In this document: positions 1 to 9,532 of the stretch, in pieces
Layout of the letters: every line of letters starts with the position of its first letter
How positions within the stretch are numbered: the stretch's first letter is position 1
DNA from: Marinobacter nanhaiticus D15-8W
Lineage (GTDB): Bacteria; Pseudomonadota; Gammaproteobacteria; Pseudomonadales; Oleiphilaceae
Direction: 5' to 3'
DNA: 64,000 bases
Assembly (NCBI RefSeq): GCF_036511935.1
Contig: NZ_AP028878.1
Span: 682,001 to 746,000 of the forward strand
Translations under genes and position numbers: made by a program
Notes under the pieces: generated by a model
The model's database searches: none
The model's input: only the letters and a program-made list of their open reading frames with translations
What the model was told of the DNA's origin: nothing

Positions 1-260
1 GCCTTACCGTTTAGTCGTAAAGAGTAATCGGTAGTAAAAATACATAGTAGGCAAAGGCATATCGTAGTGAAGGACCGCATGGTAAAGATTAAAAAGGCGC
101 TGCATCCGGCGCCCGGGTCGACTATGCTTTCCTTGCGTCCTACGGAGAGGACGTTTCGTAAATTTGTCTGCTGAACCTGTTGTACCCGATGCGCGGAGGG
201 GTATTCGGCATGAGTGTGTGGTAATGGCCGCACGGGATACAAGGGAGTTGGCCGCTGCTA
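1..260. other. Intergenic region upstream of the GGDEF-EAL gene
   Basis: No convincing gene. The first 100 bases are AT-richer than the rest of the window. A 31-codon frame from 79 lacks a ribosome binding site. A GGCGC/GCGCC mini-hairpin lies near 97-113 without a T-run. The only clear signal is the AAGGGAG at 241-247 before the ATG at 261. Confidence 0.4.
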
Positions 261-1997
261 ATGAATGATACCGAGGACGCGTGGAACGCCACGAGCATCC
301 GTCTGCTCATACTGACGCCGGAGCTGCAGGATTACCTGTGGTACCGGCACATGCTCCACCAGAATCCGGAACTGAGGTTGGATATTACCTGGTGCCCGGA
401 CCTGGCTGACTGTGAAGACCTGGTTGCCAACACCCAGTTCGATGTTGTGCTTTGGGACAGCATTATGTTCGTCTCCTCCCAGGCGGTATTCCTGCAATAC
501 CTGTCCGTGGCCGGAGACGAGCGGCCTGTCGTCGCGCTGGGCGCCGAGCCGGAAAATATCGGCCTGCCCCTGGCGCGTGTCAATGGCGCGGTAGACTACC
601 TGACCAAAGGCAGACTCGATCCCTGGAACCTGGGGCGGGCGCTGCTCTGCGCGCTCTTCCGTCAGCGGGTCCACGAGACGACGCAGGGGCAGTTGGGCCG
701 AGATATGGCCGGCAGTTTCATCAACCGCGATTTGTTCTTCGATCGTCTGCAGCAGGCCATCCATCGGGCAGAACGTCACGATCAGCGCCTGGCGCTGCTG
801 CATATCAACCTGGATGAATTCCGCGCGGTCAACGACAGCCTCGGTTACCAGGCTGGGGACCAACTGATCCTCAAGTTGGCGGAGCGGTTACGCCAGAACC
901 TGCGGCGGGTGGACTCGCTGATGCGTATCGGCGGCGACGAGTTTGCCATTATCATCGAACGGGTCGAAAATTCCCTGGATGTAACCCAGATCATCCGCAA
1001 ACTGGTCAGCGCCATGAACAATCCGGTGGTGATCGACGGCAAGAGCGTGGTGCTCAGCGCCAGCGTCGGGATCTCCACCTACCCCGAAGCCGGCAACACG
1101 CCGGAACTCCTGCTTCGCCAGGCCAACCGGGCCATGTTCGAGGCCAAGCGCGATGCCGGCACCAGCTACCGTTTCTATAACCAGCAACTGCATCTGACCG
1201 TCGGGCGCCAGCTCACCCTCGAGGCGGACCTGCGTAACGCCTTGCGCGGCCGGCAACTGGAGCTCTATTACCAGCCGCGGATCGACCTGGTATCCGAGGA
1301 AGTACGTGGCGTGGAATGCCTGCTGCGTTGGAACCATCCCGAGCGCGGGCTGGTGGGGCCGGACGAGTTCATTCCGGCGGCCGAGCGTAGCGGCCTGATC
1401 GTGCCCATCGGCTACTGGGTGCTGGAGCAGGCCTGTGACCGGCTGCGGGAAGCCTCATCCCTGGGCTATCCGGGCATGGTGTTCGCAGTGAACCTGTCGT
1501 TCCGCCAGTTCCACGATCGCAAGATGACGGAAACCATTTTCCGCATCATCTACAACGCCAGTATCGACACCAGCCTGCTGGAGCTGGAGTTGACCGAAAG
1601 TGCGATGATGCACGACCCGGACTACGCCCAGCGTTGTCTGCGGGAGCTCAACCAGTTGGGCATCAGCTTTGCGCTGGACGATTTCGGTACCGGATTTTCC
1701 TCACTCAGCAACCTCCAGCACCTGCCGATCTCGCTGGTGAAAATCGACAAGTCCTTCGTTCAGCGCCTGGGCCAGAGCGGCGATGCGGAGCACATCATCC
1801 GCGCGATTATCAGCCTGGCCCACAGCCTGCAGATGAGCGTGGTCGCCGAGGGGGTAGAGACCGAGGGTCAGCTCGATTTCCTGCGCCAGCAACATTGCGA
1901 CGAAGTGCAGGGTTACTATTACGCCAAACCCATGCCCTGGAACGAACTCCTGGAGTTTCTCGAAGCCCGCAACAACCTCGCTTGCCTGGGCCAATAA
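261..1997 (+). CDS. Receiver-like GGDEF-EAL protein (diguanylate cyclase / phosphodiesterase)
   Basis: A 578-residue protein predicted to make and/or degrade cyclic di-GMP in the cytoplasm. Residues about 12-140 look like a receiver fold, with Asp66 in a DVVLWD context and a Lys in DYLTKG. The acidic pair expected after the first strand is absent, so phosphorylation is doubtful. The cyclase domain has an intact GGDEF at 224-228, and RRVD at 215-218 fits the RxxD product-inhibition site five residues before it. The phosphodiesterase domain reads ECL at 352-354 instead of EAL, keeping the catalytic Glu, and retains DDFGTG and EGVE further on. Both activities may therefore survive; which dominates cannot be read from sequence. 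The ATG sits 13 bases after an AAGGGAG, which is rather far. It is monocistronic, ahead of tex. Confidence 0.9.
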   Translation: MNDTEDAWNATSIRLLILTPELQDYLWYRHMLHQNPELRLDITWCPDLADCEDLVANTQFDVVLWDSIMFVSSQAVFLQYLSVAGDERPVVALGAEPENIGLPLARVNGAVDYLTKGRLDPWNLGRALLCALFRQRVHETTQGQLGRDMAGSFINRDLFFDRLQQAIHRAERHDQRLALLHINLDEFRAVNDSLGYQAGDQLILKLAERLRQNLRRVDSLMRIGGDEFAIIIERVENSLDVTQIIRKLVSAMNNPVVIDGKSVVLSASVGISTYPEAGNTPELLLRQANRAMFEAKRDAGTSYRFYNQQLHLTVGRQLTLEADLRNALRGRQLELYYQPRIDLVSEEVRGVECLLRWNHPERGLVGPDEFIPAAERSGLIVPIGYWVLEQACDRLREASSLGYPGMVFAVNLSFRQFHDRKMTETIFRIIYNASIDTSLLELELTESAMMHDPDYAQRCLRELNQLGISFALDDFGTGFSSLSNLQHLPISLVKIDKSFVQRLGQSGDAEHIIRAIISLAHSLQMSVVAEGVETEGQLDFLRQQHCDEVQGYYYAKPMPWNELLEFLEARNNLACLGQ

Positions 1998-2123
1998 GGC
2001 CCTGTAGCTTTCGTCATCAGCAAAGCTTCGGCGTCATCAGCACGTCTCTGGCGCCATTCGTATTGCTCTGGATAAACTTGTCCCGGGGCAAATCGACGGT
2101 CGTGAAATTGGCCGTCACGGCGC

Positions 2124-2129
2124 TATAAT
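2124..2129 (+). promoter_or_regulatory. Candidate -10 element for tex
   Basis: A perfect TATAAT lies 64 bases before the tex start. No good -35 hexamer is found 16-18 bases upstream, and there is no TGn extension, so the call rests on the -10 alone. Confidence 0.35.
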
Positions 2130-2192
2130 GCGCGGTTTCGTCCGGTAGGTCGTCCATTCAAAACCATACCCATGCAACGCAAGTGAGGTGGC

Positions 2193-4538
2193 ATGAACAG
2201 CATTTTCCAGCGGATCGCCGATGAACTGGGCGTCCGGCAGCAGCAGGTCAGCGCAACCGTTGAACTTCTCGATGAAGGCGCCACCGTTCCCTTTATTGCC
2301 CGCTACCGCAAAGAAGTCACCGGTTCCCTGGATGACAGCCAACTGCGAACGCTGGAAGAACGCCTGCGTTACCTGCGTGAGTTGGAAGACCGGCGCAAGA
2401 CTATCCTCGACAGTATCGAAGAGCAGGGCAAACTGACCGACGAGTTGCGCGAGTCCATTGAGACCGCCGATACCAAGAACCGTCTGGAAGATCTTTACCT
2501 GCCGTACAAGCCCAAGCGCCGCACCAAGGCGCAGATTGCCCGCGAAGCCGGTCTCGAACCCTTGGCGGATGCGCTGTACGACGATCCGACGCAGGATCCC
2601 GACACTCTGGCCGCCGACTACATCAACAAGGATGCCGGCGTGGACGATGCCAAGGCGGCTCTCGATGGGGCCAAGTTCATCCTGATGGAGCGTTTTGCCG
2701 AGGATGCCGAGCTGCTCGGTCAGTTGCGTGATTTCCTCTGGGAGCAGGGCACCCTGAAAGTCACGGTGGTTGCCGGCAAGGAAAACGAAGGCGCCAAGTT
2801 CCGTGATTACTTCGAGCACAGTGAACCGCTGAAGAAAGTGCCTTCCCATCGGGCGCTGGCGATTTTGCGTGGCCGCAACGAGGGCGTGCTCAACTACAGC
2901 ATTGTCGTGGGTGATGACGAGGACGACCGCACCAAGGTCTCTCCTGCCGAGCAGAAGATTGCGGGCCACTGGAAGGTCCGCGACCAGGGCCGCGCCGCCG
3001 ACCGTTGGCTGGCTGAAGTCGTGCGTTGGACCTGGCGCGTCAAACTCTCCACCCACCTGGAAACCGAACTGGTCGCCCAGGTGCGGGAAGCGGCCGAAGC
3101 CGAAGCCATCCAGGTCTTCGCCGCCAACATCAAGGATCTCTTGCTGCTGGCCCCAGCCGGCCCGCGGCCGACACTGGCGCTGGACCCGGGTCTGCGCACA
3201 GGGGTGAAGGTCGCTGTGATCGAAGGTACTGGCCAGGTGGTCGACCACGGCGCTATTTTCCCTCACGCGCCGCAAAACAAATGGGAGCAGTCCATCGAAC
3301 AGCTGGCCAAGTGGTGCCGCCAGTACAAGCTCGAGCTGATAGCCATCGGCAACGGCACCGCTTCCCGCGAGACCGAGAAGCTGGCCGGAGATCTGATCAA
3401 ACGGTATCCGGAACTCAACCTGGCCCGTATCGTGGTCAACGAATCCGGCGCATCGATCTATTCCGCCTCCGAATTTGCCAGCCGTGAGCTGCCGGACCTG
3501 GACGTTACCATCCGTGGCGCCGTTTCCATTGGCCGTCGCCTTCAGGATCCGCTGGCGGAGCTTGTGAAGATCGAGCCCAAATCCATCGGCGTAGGGCAGT
3601 ACCAGCACGACGTATCCCAAGTACAGCTGGCACGCAGCCTGGATGCGGTGGTGGAAGACTGCGTAAACGCCGTCGGCGTGGACTTGAATACGGCGTCGGT
3701 GCCCTTGCTAGCCCGGGTCGCCGGCTTGAACCAGGTCACCGCCCAGAATATCGTCGACTTCCGCACCCAGAACGGTGCGTTCCGTAACCGCAAGCAGTTG
3801 TTGGACGTGCCGCGCCTGGGCGCCAAGACCTATGAACAGGCGGCGGGCTTCCTGCGCATTGCGGGCGGCGAGAACCCGCTGGACCGCTCCTCGGTACATC
3901 CCGAGGCCTATGGCATCGTCCAGGCTATCGCCAAGGATAGCGGCCGTTCCATCGACCAGATCGTTGGGGACAGCGCGTTCCTGCGCAGCCTCGATCCCAA
4001 GCGCTACGTCAGCGATAAATTTGGTCTGCCGACTGTACAGGACATTATCGCGGAGCTTGAAAAACCCGGCCGCGACCCCAGACCAGAGTTTCGCTTTGCC
4101 AGTTTCGAAGAGGGTGTGGAAACCCTCAACGACCTCAAACCGGGTATGGTGCTGGAAGGTAGCGTGACCAACGTCACCAATTTTGGGGCGTTCGTGGATA
4201 TTGGTGTACACCAGGATGGCCTGGTGCATATCTCGGCGCTGTCCCACCAGTTCGTGAAGGACCCGCGCGAGGTGGTCAAGGCGGGCGATATCGTCAAGGT
4301 GAAGGTCATGGAAGTGGATGTGCCGCGTAAACGAATCGGCCTGTCCATGCGTATGGACGATCAGCCTGGCGAGAGCAACAACGCCGGTCGGGGCGAGCGG
4401 AATCGCGGAGGCGGAGATCGTCCCCGCGGCGGTCAGGGCAATGCCGGTAAGGGGCGCGATCAGCAGAAGGCCTCGCAGGGCGCCATGGCGGGAGCACTGG
4501 CTCAGGCACTTGCTTCGGCTCGCAAGAACGGCCGTTGA
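2193..4538 (+). CDS. tex: Tex-family RNA-binding transcription accessory protein
   Basis: A 781-residue Tex protein, the usual length for the family. Tex proteins bind nucleic acid and affect transcription and RNA metabolism in the cytoplasm. In order I see the helical Tex N-terminal region, a YqgF/RNase H-like fold from about 327 (ALDPGLRTG), a helix-hairpin-helix section around 500-560, and an S1 RNA-binding domain from about 651 (a [25 protein letters not shown] start). The last 50 residues are a Gly/Arg-rich tail with RGG-like runs, which probably adds RNA affinity. GAGGTGG just before the ATG supports the start. It is transcribed alone or with gshA 65 bases downstream. Confidence 0.97.
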   Translation: MNSIFQRIADELGVRQQQVSATVELLDEGATVPFIARYRKEVTGSLDDSQLRTLEERLRYLRELEDRRKTILDSIEEQGKLTDELRESIETADTKNRLEDLYLPYKPKRRTKAQIAREAGLEPLADALYDDPTQDPDTLAADYINKDAGVDDAKAALDGAKFILMERFAEDAELLGQLRDFLWEQGTLKVTVVAGKENEGAKFRDYFEHSEPLKKVPSHRALAILRGRNEGVLNYSIVVGDDEDDRTKVSPAEQKIAGHWKVRDQGRAADRWLAEVVRWTWRVKLSTHLETELVAQVREAAEAEAIQVFAANIKDLLLLAPAGPRPTLALDPGLRTGVKVAVIEGTGQVVDHGAIFPHAPQNKWEQSIEQLAKWCRQYKLELIAIGNGTASRETEKLAGDLIKRYPELNLARIVVNESGASIYSASEFASRELPDLDVTIRGAVSIGRRLQDPLAELVKIEPKSIGVGQYQHDVSQVQLARSLDAVVEDCVNAVGVDLNTASVPLLARVAGLNQVTAQNIVDFRTQNGAFRNRKQLLDVPRLGAKTYEQAAGFLRIAGGENPLDRSSVHPEAYGIVQAIAKDSGRSIDQIVGDSAFLRSLDPKRYVSDKFGLPTVQDIIAELEKPGRDPRPEFRFASFEEGVETLNDLKPGMVLEGSVTNVTNFGAFVDIGVHQDGLVHISALSHQFVKDPREVVKAGDIVKVKVMEVDVPRKRIGLSMRMDDQPGESNNAGRGERNRGGGDRPRGGQGNAGKGRDQQKASQGAMAGALAQALASARKNGR

Positions 4539-4603
4539 ACTACAGACAATCCGCCGCCGGTCCCTGCTGAAGGGCTCGGCGGCTTCGTACCAGGAGCATG
4601 ACC

Positions 4604-6163
4604 ATGGGCGAGTCCCGCAGGGCGTTATTCCAGCAGTTCGCTGCCAAGGACTGGACCGGCTTCCGCAAGGGGTTGGAAAAGGAGGGCCTGAGGGTCGACC
4701 GGAATGGCTTTATCGCCCAGACCCCTCACCCGGCGGAGTTGGGTTCAACCCTGACCCATCCGCAAATCACCACGGATTATTCCGAGGCGCTAATGGAGCT
4801 GATCACGCCCGTCTGCGACTCGACGGATAGTCTGCTCAAGTCCCTCGGCGATACCCACCGCTTCGTCCAGTCCCGCCTCGGTGACGAAGTACTCTGGTCG
4901 CCCAGCATGCCCTGCCGGCTGGACGGCGATCCCAGTATTCGCATCGCTGAATACGGTTCGTCCAACAGCGGCCGGCTGCGCCATGTCTATCGGCGTGGGC
5001 TGGCGGTCCGCTATGGCCGGATGATGCAGAGTATCGCTGGCGTGCACTACAACTTCTCCCTGCCGGACCACTTCTGGGAGTGCTGGCAGCAACTGCTGGG
5101 GGATTCCCGCTCGCTGCAGGATTTCAAGTCCGACCAGTATTTCTGGCTGATCCGCAATTTCCGCCGCCGTAGCTGGCTGTTGATGCTGCTGTTCGGCGCC
5201 TCGCCGGCGCTGGATGCCAGCTTCGTGAATGGCGTCTCCCATCACCTGAGCAAATTCTCCGAAGACACCTGGTTCGGCGACACCGCGACGTCCCTGCGTA
5301 TGGGCGACCTGGGCTACCACAACAATGCCCAGGCCTCGCTGGATATCTGCTTTAACGAATTGCGCACCTATACCGATACGCTGTACCGGGCGATCCACAC
5401 GCCCTGGCCGCCCTACGAGAACCTCGGCCTCAAAGACGAGCAGGGCGAGTACAAGCAGATCAATACCAGCGTGCTGCAGATCGAGAATGAGTACTATAGT
5501 GCCATTCGCCCCAAGCGTTCCACGGAGCGCGGTGAGAAGCCGATCCAGGCGCTCAAGAGCCGTGGCGTGGAGTATGTGGAAGTACGCTGCCTGGACCTCG
5601 ACCCGTTCGAGCCGCTGGGGATTGGCGCGCAACAGATCGACTTTCTCGATGTGTTCCTGCTCGATTGTCTGCTCAGCGATAGCGACGTTATCGGTGACGC
5701 TGAGTGCGAACGGCTCGATGGCAGCTATAAGGACGTCGTCGGTCAGGGGCGCCAGGACGACCTGAAGATCTGTTTCGGTGGGGAGCTGAAGCCGGTTCGC
5801 GACGCTGCCATGCAGACCCTGGATCGCCTGTCAGAGCTAGCGTCGCTGCTGGATGGTCTTAACGGGGGAGAGCGGACTTATAGCAAAGCGCTGGAGGCGC
5901 AGCGTGAAGCAGTAGCCAACCCTGGCTTGATCCGCTCTGCGCGTGTGTTGGCGTCTATGCAGGCGTCCGGCGAAGGTCATCTGGCCTGGGGCATGGCGCA
6001 ATCCCGACGTCACCAGGCGAGCCTGCGAGAGGATGCATTGGACGCCGAAACGGACGCAGTTTTTGCCAGGATGGCGACGGACTCCATCGCCGAACAGAAA
6101 GAGCTGGAAGACAGTGATCGTGTGACATTTGATGAGTATCTCGAGGCCTATTTGCGCGACTGA
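4604..6163 (+). CDS. gshA: Glutamate-cysteine ligase (first step of glutathione synthesis)
   Basis: About 519 residues, matching the proteobacterial type 1 GshA, which joins L-glutamate and L-cysteine using ATP to make gamma-glutamylcysteine. Typical features are the LWSPSMPCRL segment, the YGSSNSGRLRHVYRRGLA loop that binds substrate, the GVHYNFSLP strand, and LGYHNNAQ further on. Two starts are possible. ATG 4598 has the AGGAG at 4592-4596 only one base away, whereas ATG 4604 lies seven bases after it, so I choose 4604. It follows tex on the same strand; a shared transcript is possible but not shown. gshB is not in the window. Confidence 0.95.
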   Translation: MGESRRALFQQFAAKDWTGFRKGLEKEGLRVDRNGFIAQTPHPAELGSTLTHPQITTDYSEALMELITPVCDSTDSLLKSLGDTHRFVQSRLGDEVLWSPSMPCRLDGDPSIRIAEYGSSNSGRLRHVYRRGLAVRYGRMMQSIAGVHYNFSLPDHFWECWQQLLGDSRSLQDFKSDQYFWLIRNFRRRSWLLMLLFGASPALDASFVNGVSHHLSKFSEDTWFGDTATSLRMGDLGYHNNAQASLDICFNELRTYTDTLYRAIHTPWPPYENLGLKDEQGEYKQINTSVLQIENEYYSAIRPKRSTERGEKPIQALKSRGVEYVEVRCLDLDPFEPLGIGAQQIDFLDVFLLDCLLSDSDVIGDAECERLDGSYKDVVGQGRQDDLKICFGGELKPVRDAAMQTLDRLSELASLLDGLNGGERTYSKALEAQREAVANPGLIRSARVLASMQASGEGHLAWGMAQSRRHQASLREDALDAETDAVFARMATDSIAEQKELEDSDRVTFDEYLEAYLRD

Positions 6164-6309
6164 TCACATCCCTGCTGGGCGATTTCGGACCTGTCGCACA
6201 AATCCCGAACAGCCACTTGTCCGGGTCGATAACGCCTGTTAATTTTTGTTACAGGTTCGGGCCGGCCGGTCCGGTTCGCGGTGGTTTGGATGGCGAGAGG
6301 AGACCCGCC

Positions 6310-6516
6310 ATGGCCAGGGACATCAAGCTCGGCTGGGATGTGGAGTCACTCAACAAGGCCTATCGCCAAGGGTATATGGCGGCGGTGATGGGTATGGCCC
6401 GCGAACGCTGTCCCTATCGTGGGGAGGTGGTCGTCGCCGCCTGGGAAGCCGGTTGGGAGGATGGTGAGCAGGCGCTACGCCAGGATGCGCCGGGCCTCAG
6501 TGATCGTATTGCCTGA
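6310..6516 (+). CDS. rmf: Ribosome modulation factor
   Basis: A 68-residue protein of the Rmf family, which drives 70S ribosomes into inactive 100S dimers in stationary phase. The family core is clear: a Tyr-Gln/Arg-Gly-Tyr stretch (AYRQGYMAA), then a Cys-Pro-Tyr (RCPYRG) and a Trp/Gly-rich end (AAWEAGWEDG). It is somewhat longer than the 55-residue E. coli protein, with short extensions at both ends. The ATG at 6310 is favoured because AGGAG at 6298-6302 lies seven bases before it; the longer frame from 6217 has no such signal and adds unrelated residues. It is convergent with the FliL-like gene. Confidence 0.9.
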   Translation: MARDIKLGWDVESLNKAYRQGYMAAVMGMARERCPYRGEVVVAAWEAGWEDGEQALRQDAPGLSDRIA

Positions 6517-6571
6517 GTCGGCAGGGCTGACGTAAGGCTCTCCTGTAGCTGGCGCCGGCTGCCGAGATCTC

Positions 6572-7015
6572 TTACCGCTGGACAACGAAGGACGTGAACA
6601 GCACGTCCTTGATTTCCGCTCCCGTCTGTTCGTCTTCGAGAACCTGATTGAACTGTTCAAGCGCCTTCGCGCGCAGCGCTTCCTGCCCCCGCGGTGTGGA
6701 GAGTTCCTCGCGGTTCTGGTTGCCCAGCATCATTACCATTTCATGCCGCAGCCGGGGTTTGTGGTTGTTGACCGCTGTCTCGGCTTCCGCCGAAGCCACG
6801 CGCAGCGTGACTTCTGCCTTCACGTAACTCAGACGACCGCTGGACTGGCCGATGTTGGTCACGAAGGGTGGCTGCATCTCCACATAGATCGACTGCGCCG
6901 GTTCAGCCTGCTCCTCGGCGGCCTCGTCAGTTTCCTCTTCCTCCGCCTGAAGCGGTAATGGCCCGGTGCAGAGTAGGGCCAGGCTGGCGGCGAGGGCGAG
7001 GCGTCGTAGCGTCAT
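6572..7015 (-). CDS. FliL-family protein with signal peptide
   Basis: About 147 residues. A cleavable-looking signal peptide (TLRRLALAASLALLC, then an Ala-rich site ending QAEEE) is followed by an acidic linker and a FliL-like domain (YVEMQPPFVTNI, then YVKAEVTLRV and a C-terminal LFTSFVVQR). FliL proteins sit beside the flagellar stator and are normally anchored by a membrane helix. This one appears exported and lies outside any flagellar operon, as do paralogues in related genomes, so a flagellar role is unproven. An ATG at 7036 is also possible. AAGGAG at 7028-7033 precedes ATG 7015 by 12 bases, while ATG 7036 has almost no spacing from its AGGA; I prefer 7015 with moderate confidence. Confidence 0.75.
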   Translation of the reverse strand: MTLRRLALAASLALLCTGPLPLQAEEEETDEAAEEQAEPAQSIYVEMQPPFVTNIGQSSGRLSYVKAEVTLRVASAEAETAVNNHKPRLRHEMVMMLGNQNREELSTPRGQEALRAKALEQFNQVLEDEQTGAEIKDVLFTSFVVQR

Positions 7016-7313
7016 GGGCTTGCAGTTCTCCTTCATATCCTGTTTTATCGCCGAAGGCGGCGCATCCCGATAAAAACGGGTGCTTAATCAGAGGCTTCTT
7101 GCCAGAATAGCAGTCCTTTACTTACGGATGCTATCGGACACGCCACAAATGCGCGACGTGTCCGGAGGTTGGCTCTGCGGGACTCTCGCCTCCGGAACTT
7201 CTACCTCCGGAAACTGAATCGACGCAGTCTGGTCTATCAACGTCTCGATACAGCCTGCGGCGATGTTCGCTTGCGCTGCCACCAAATAAGGATTCAACCT
7301 GTTGAGGATGCCC

Positions 7314-7817
7314 ATGCCCGGTCGACGTCTTGTATTTTTGCTGATTTTCCTTGTCTGTGCGGCGTTGATGGCCGTTGCCTTCTACATGGAATACGTCATG
7401 GGTCTGGAGCCCTGTCCGTTGTGCTGGCTGCAGCGGATTGCGATTTCGGTCGTGGGTATCCTGGCGCTGATCGCAGCGCTGCATAATCCCAAAGAGTGGG
7501 GTGGGCGCATCTACGGGCTGTTCCTCGCCGTATTTTCCGCTGTGGGGGTTGCCTTGGCCGGCCGTCAGCTGTGGCTGCAGAGCCTGCCCGAAGACCAGGT
7601 GCCAGCCTGTGGTCCGTCGGTGGATTACCTGCTGGACGTCATGCCGATACTGGACGTATTCCGTATTGCCCTACAGGGTACCGGTGACTGCGCCCAGGTG
7701 GTCTGGCGGTTCCTTGGATTGAGTATTCCGGGGTGGACGGCGATCTTTTTTACCCTGCTGTTCGTACTCGGCATTGCGATTCTGTTCGGCGCATTTGGCC
7801 GTCAGCGACATCTTTGA
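7314..7817 (+). CDS. dsbB: Disulfide bond formation protein DsbB/DsbH type
   Basis: A 167-residue inner-membrane protein that reoxidises DsbA and passes electrons to quinone. Four membrane helices are evident. The first periplasmic loop carries the redox pair Cys34-Pro-Leu-Cys37 (EPCPLCWLQR), and the second carries Cys99 and Cys126. GAGG at 7304-7307 sits six bases before ATG 7314; the upstream TTG 7302 and ATG 7308 overlap or abut that site, so 7314 is the best start. In Pseudomonas the dsbH paralogue lies beside algQ (rsd) and hemY, and here rsd is the next gene, so this may be the DsbH version rather than the main DsbB. Confidence 0.92.
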   Translation: MPGRRLVFLLIFLVCAALMAVAFYMEYVMGLEPCPLCWLQRIAISVVGILALIAALHNPKEWGGRIYGLFLAVFSAVGVALAGRQLWLQSLPEDQVPACGPSVDYLLDVMPILDVFRIALQGTGDCAQVVWRFLGLSIPGWTAIFFTLLFVLGIAILFGAFGRQRHL

Positions 7818-7839
7818 GTCTTTGCTGCATGAAGACTCA
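7815..7839 (+). terminator. Hairpin at the end of dsbB
   Basis: TGAGTCTT and AAGACTCA form an 8-bp stem with a 9-base loop, starting at the dsbB stop codon. No T-run follows, so it may stabilise the 3' end rather than terminate. Confidence 0.35.
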
Positions 7840-7945
7840 ATGAAACGCTTGCCCGGGCTGGAGCCCCTGGGGTAACTTCCGTACGATAACGACAAGAAGG
7901 AGTTGCTGTTTAGCGGCTCCCGAGCTTTCGGACTTAGGAGGACAC

Positions 7946-8437
7946 ATGCTCGACAACGTGCAGAATGCCCGGGAAAGGTGGGGTGGTGTCAGCGAATTGA
8001 TTGATCGCTGGCTGCGCGATCGACAGGACCTGATCGTCAAGTTCTGCGATATCAGCGGAACCACGGATTTTAGTAATGTGGATAGCATCCATACGCGCTT
8101 TGTCCGTTTCTGCGAGGTACTGGTCGACTATGTGTCGGCAGGTCACTTCGAGATTTACGAACAACTGATCCAGGAGGCCAAGGAGTTCGATGATGGTGGT
8201 CTCGACCTGATGGCGCGGGTTTATCCAAAGATTGAAGCCACCACGGAAGTGGCGCTGTCGTTCAATGATCGACTCAGTGCCGACAGTCTCGATGAAGATC
8301 AACTCAAGGCGCTGATGGAGCCGTTATCCCAGTTGGGCGAGCAGTTGGAAACCCGCTTCTCCCTGGAAGATTTCCTCATCGAGCACCTGCACAATGTCCA
8401 TGCGGAAAAGGTCATGACGTCCTCGTCGTCCGCCTGA
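7946..8437 (+). CDS. rsd: Regulator of sigma D (Rsd/AlgQ family anti-sigma 70 factor)
   Basis: A 163-residue all-helical protein of the Rsd/AlgQ family, which binds region 4 of the housekeeping sigma factor and favours alternative sigma factors in slow growth. In Pseudomonas AlgQ also affects alginate. Family features seen are the N-terminal RWGGVSELIDRWLRDRQ stretch, the KFCDI motif and the FCEVLVDYVSAGHFEIYEQL helix. AGGAGG at 7936-7941 lies four bases before the ATG. It follows dsbB on the same strand after 128 bases. Its 3' end is closed by a bidirectional terminator at 8476-8504. Partner genes algR and algZ lie 19 kb away. Confidence 0.93.
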   Translation: MLDNVQNARERWGGVSELIDRWLRDRQDLIVKFCDISGTTDFSNVDSIHTRFVRFCEVLVDYVSAGHFEIYEQLIQEAKEFDDGGLDLMARVYPKIEATTEVALSFNDRLSADSLDEDQLKALMEPLSQLGEQLETRFSLEDFLIEHLHNVHAEKVMTSSSSA

Positions 8438-8475
8438 TTTACCGGTCGGGGCAACGCTTTAACAGACGCCAATAC

Positions 8476-8504
8476 AAAAAGAGCCGGCAGTTGCCGGCTC
8501 TTTT
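8476..8504. terminator. Bidirectional Rho-independent terminator between rsd and the FKBP gene
   Basis: AGAGCCGG and CCGGCTCT form an 8-bp GC-rich stem with a 6-base loop, flanked by five A on the left and four T on the right, so it can end transcription from both converging genes. Confidence 0.85.
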
Positions 8505-8522
8505 GCGTTCCGAGGGCGGGTC

Positions 8523-9263
8523 TTATTCGCCCTGTTCGCCGGAGTCGCCCCCGTCTTCGGACGGGTTAACCTCAAGCAGTTCCACGTCGAAGATCAGCGT
8601 TTCGTTGGGGCCGATCGAACGGTTGCCGCCCGGGCCATACGCCAGGTCAGACGGGATGTAGAGCTTGTAGCGGGCGCCTTCCTCCATTAGCTGCAAGCCT
8701 TCGGTCCAGCCCGGAATGACCTGGGACAGCTGGAAGGTGACAGGTTCGCCGCGCTCACGTGAGCTGTCGAACACGTCGCCGTTGATCAGCTCGCCTGTAT
8801 AGTGAACGGTCACGCTGTCGGAGGCTTCAGGTTTGGGGCCGTCCCCTTCTTCGATCACCTCGTACTGAAGACCGGAGTCGGTGGTCTTGACCTCGTCGCG
8901 CTGGGCGTTCTTCTCGAGGAAGGCCTCACCCTTCTTCTTGTTCTCGTCAGCCATCTCCTGGATCTTGGCCATTTGCTCTTCCTGCATGTCCTTCTGGTAC
9001 TGCTGCAGGGCGGCCTGAATCTCCTCGCGCGTCATCTTGGCGGCATCGCCACCCGCGTGCCCATCCCGGATCCCCTGGACAAACTGTTCCATCTGCAGGT
9101 CGGGCAGGTCATTCTTCATGCGCTCGCCCAGTACCAGCCCCATGCCGTAGCTGACCTTCTGGTCCTGGTTGTCCAGTGCGGGTTCGGCTGAAGCAGTGAC
9201 GACGCCGAAGGCAGTGGCGGCAACGGCGCCTGCCAGTGCGATCGAAATCAGGGATTTTTTCAT
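8523..9263 (-). CDS. FKBP-type peptidyl-prolyl isomerase, FkpA/Mip-like, exported
   Basis: A 246-residue periplasmic or outer-membrane-associated isomerase that helps fold envelope proteins. The signal peptide (KKSLISIALAGAVAATAF, then a TASAE-type site) is followed by a helical dimerisation segment (about 35-130, Gln/Glu/Lys-rich) and an FKBP domain (about 140-240) with VTVHYTGELINGDVFDSS, the VIPGWTEGLQLM loop and IPSDLAYG. A short acidic tail rich in Glu, Gly and Asp ends the protein. The start is MKKSL at 9263, six bases after AAAGGA. The gene is convergent with rsd. A family A palindromic repeat lies upstream at 9359-9431. It could equally be called FklB. Confidence 0.93.
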   Translation of the reverse strand: MKKSLISIALAGAVAATAFGVVTASAEPALDNQDQKVSYGMGLVLGERMKNDLPDLQMEQFVQGIRDGHAGGDAAKMTREEIQAALQQYQKDMQEEQMAKIQEMADENKKKGEAFLEKNAQRDEVKTTDSGLQYEVIEEGDGPKPEASDSVTVHYTGELINGDVFDSSRERGEPVTFQLSQVIPGWTEGLQLMEEGARYKLYIPSDLAYGPGGNRSIGPNETLIFDVELLEVNPSEDGGDSGEQGE

Positions 9264-9358
9264 GGAGTATCCTTTGCTTTTAGGAGATTCCGAAGCGGGC
9301 CGCTTATACACCAAGCGGTTCGAGGCCTTATTTCGGCTGACTCCGGATGCATTTATTG

Positions 9359-9431
9359 GGAACCTCTGAGCGAGGCTATTGCGTTCGCTTGAGGGTTACG
9401 AGAATCGACAATGGACTCGCTCAGATGTTCC
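9359..9431. repeat. Family A palindromic repeat, copy 1
   Basis: A 73-bp imperfect palindrome. The left arm 9359-9381 (GGAACCTCTGAGCGAGGCTATTG) pairs with the right arm 9409-9431, whose reverse complement begins GGAACATCTGAGCGAG. The inner AGAATCG(A/C)CAAT motif recurs in the copies at 14058-14132 and 48012-48103. It lies upstream of the FKBP gene and downstream of the DUF4124 gene. Function is unknown. Confidence 0.75.
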
Positions 9432-9532
9432 TTGGAAGGGCAAAGGTAACGCTTTTGGCGACAGGGTGCCAATGACTGATCCTTAAGGAATATTTGCCCT
9501 GACGACCGGATTGCCCAGAAGTGTGAACCGGT

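Noticed and set aside
79..174. 31-codon frame before the GGDEF-EAL gene
   Set aside because: No ribosome binding site, no terminator, no known relative.
2115..3620. 501-codon frame on the minus strand across tex
   Set aside because: Antisense shadow produced by high-GC codon bias; tex is unambiguous and the antisense product has no domain.
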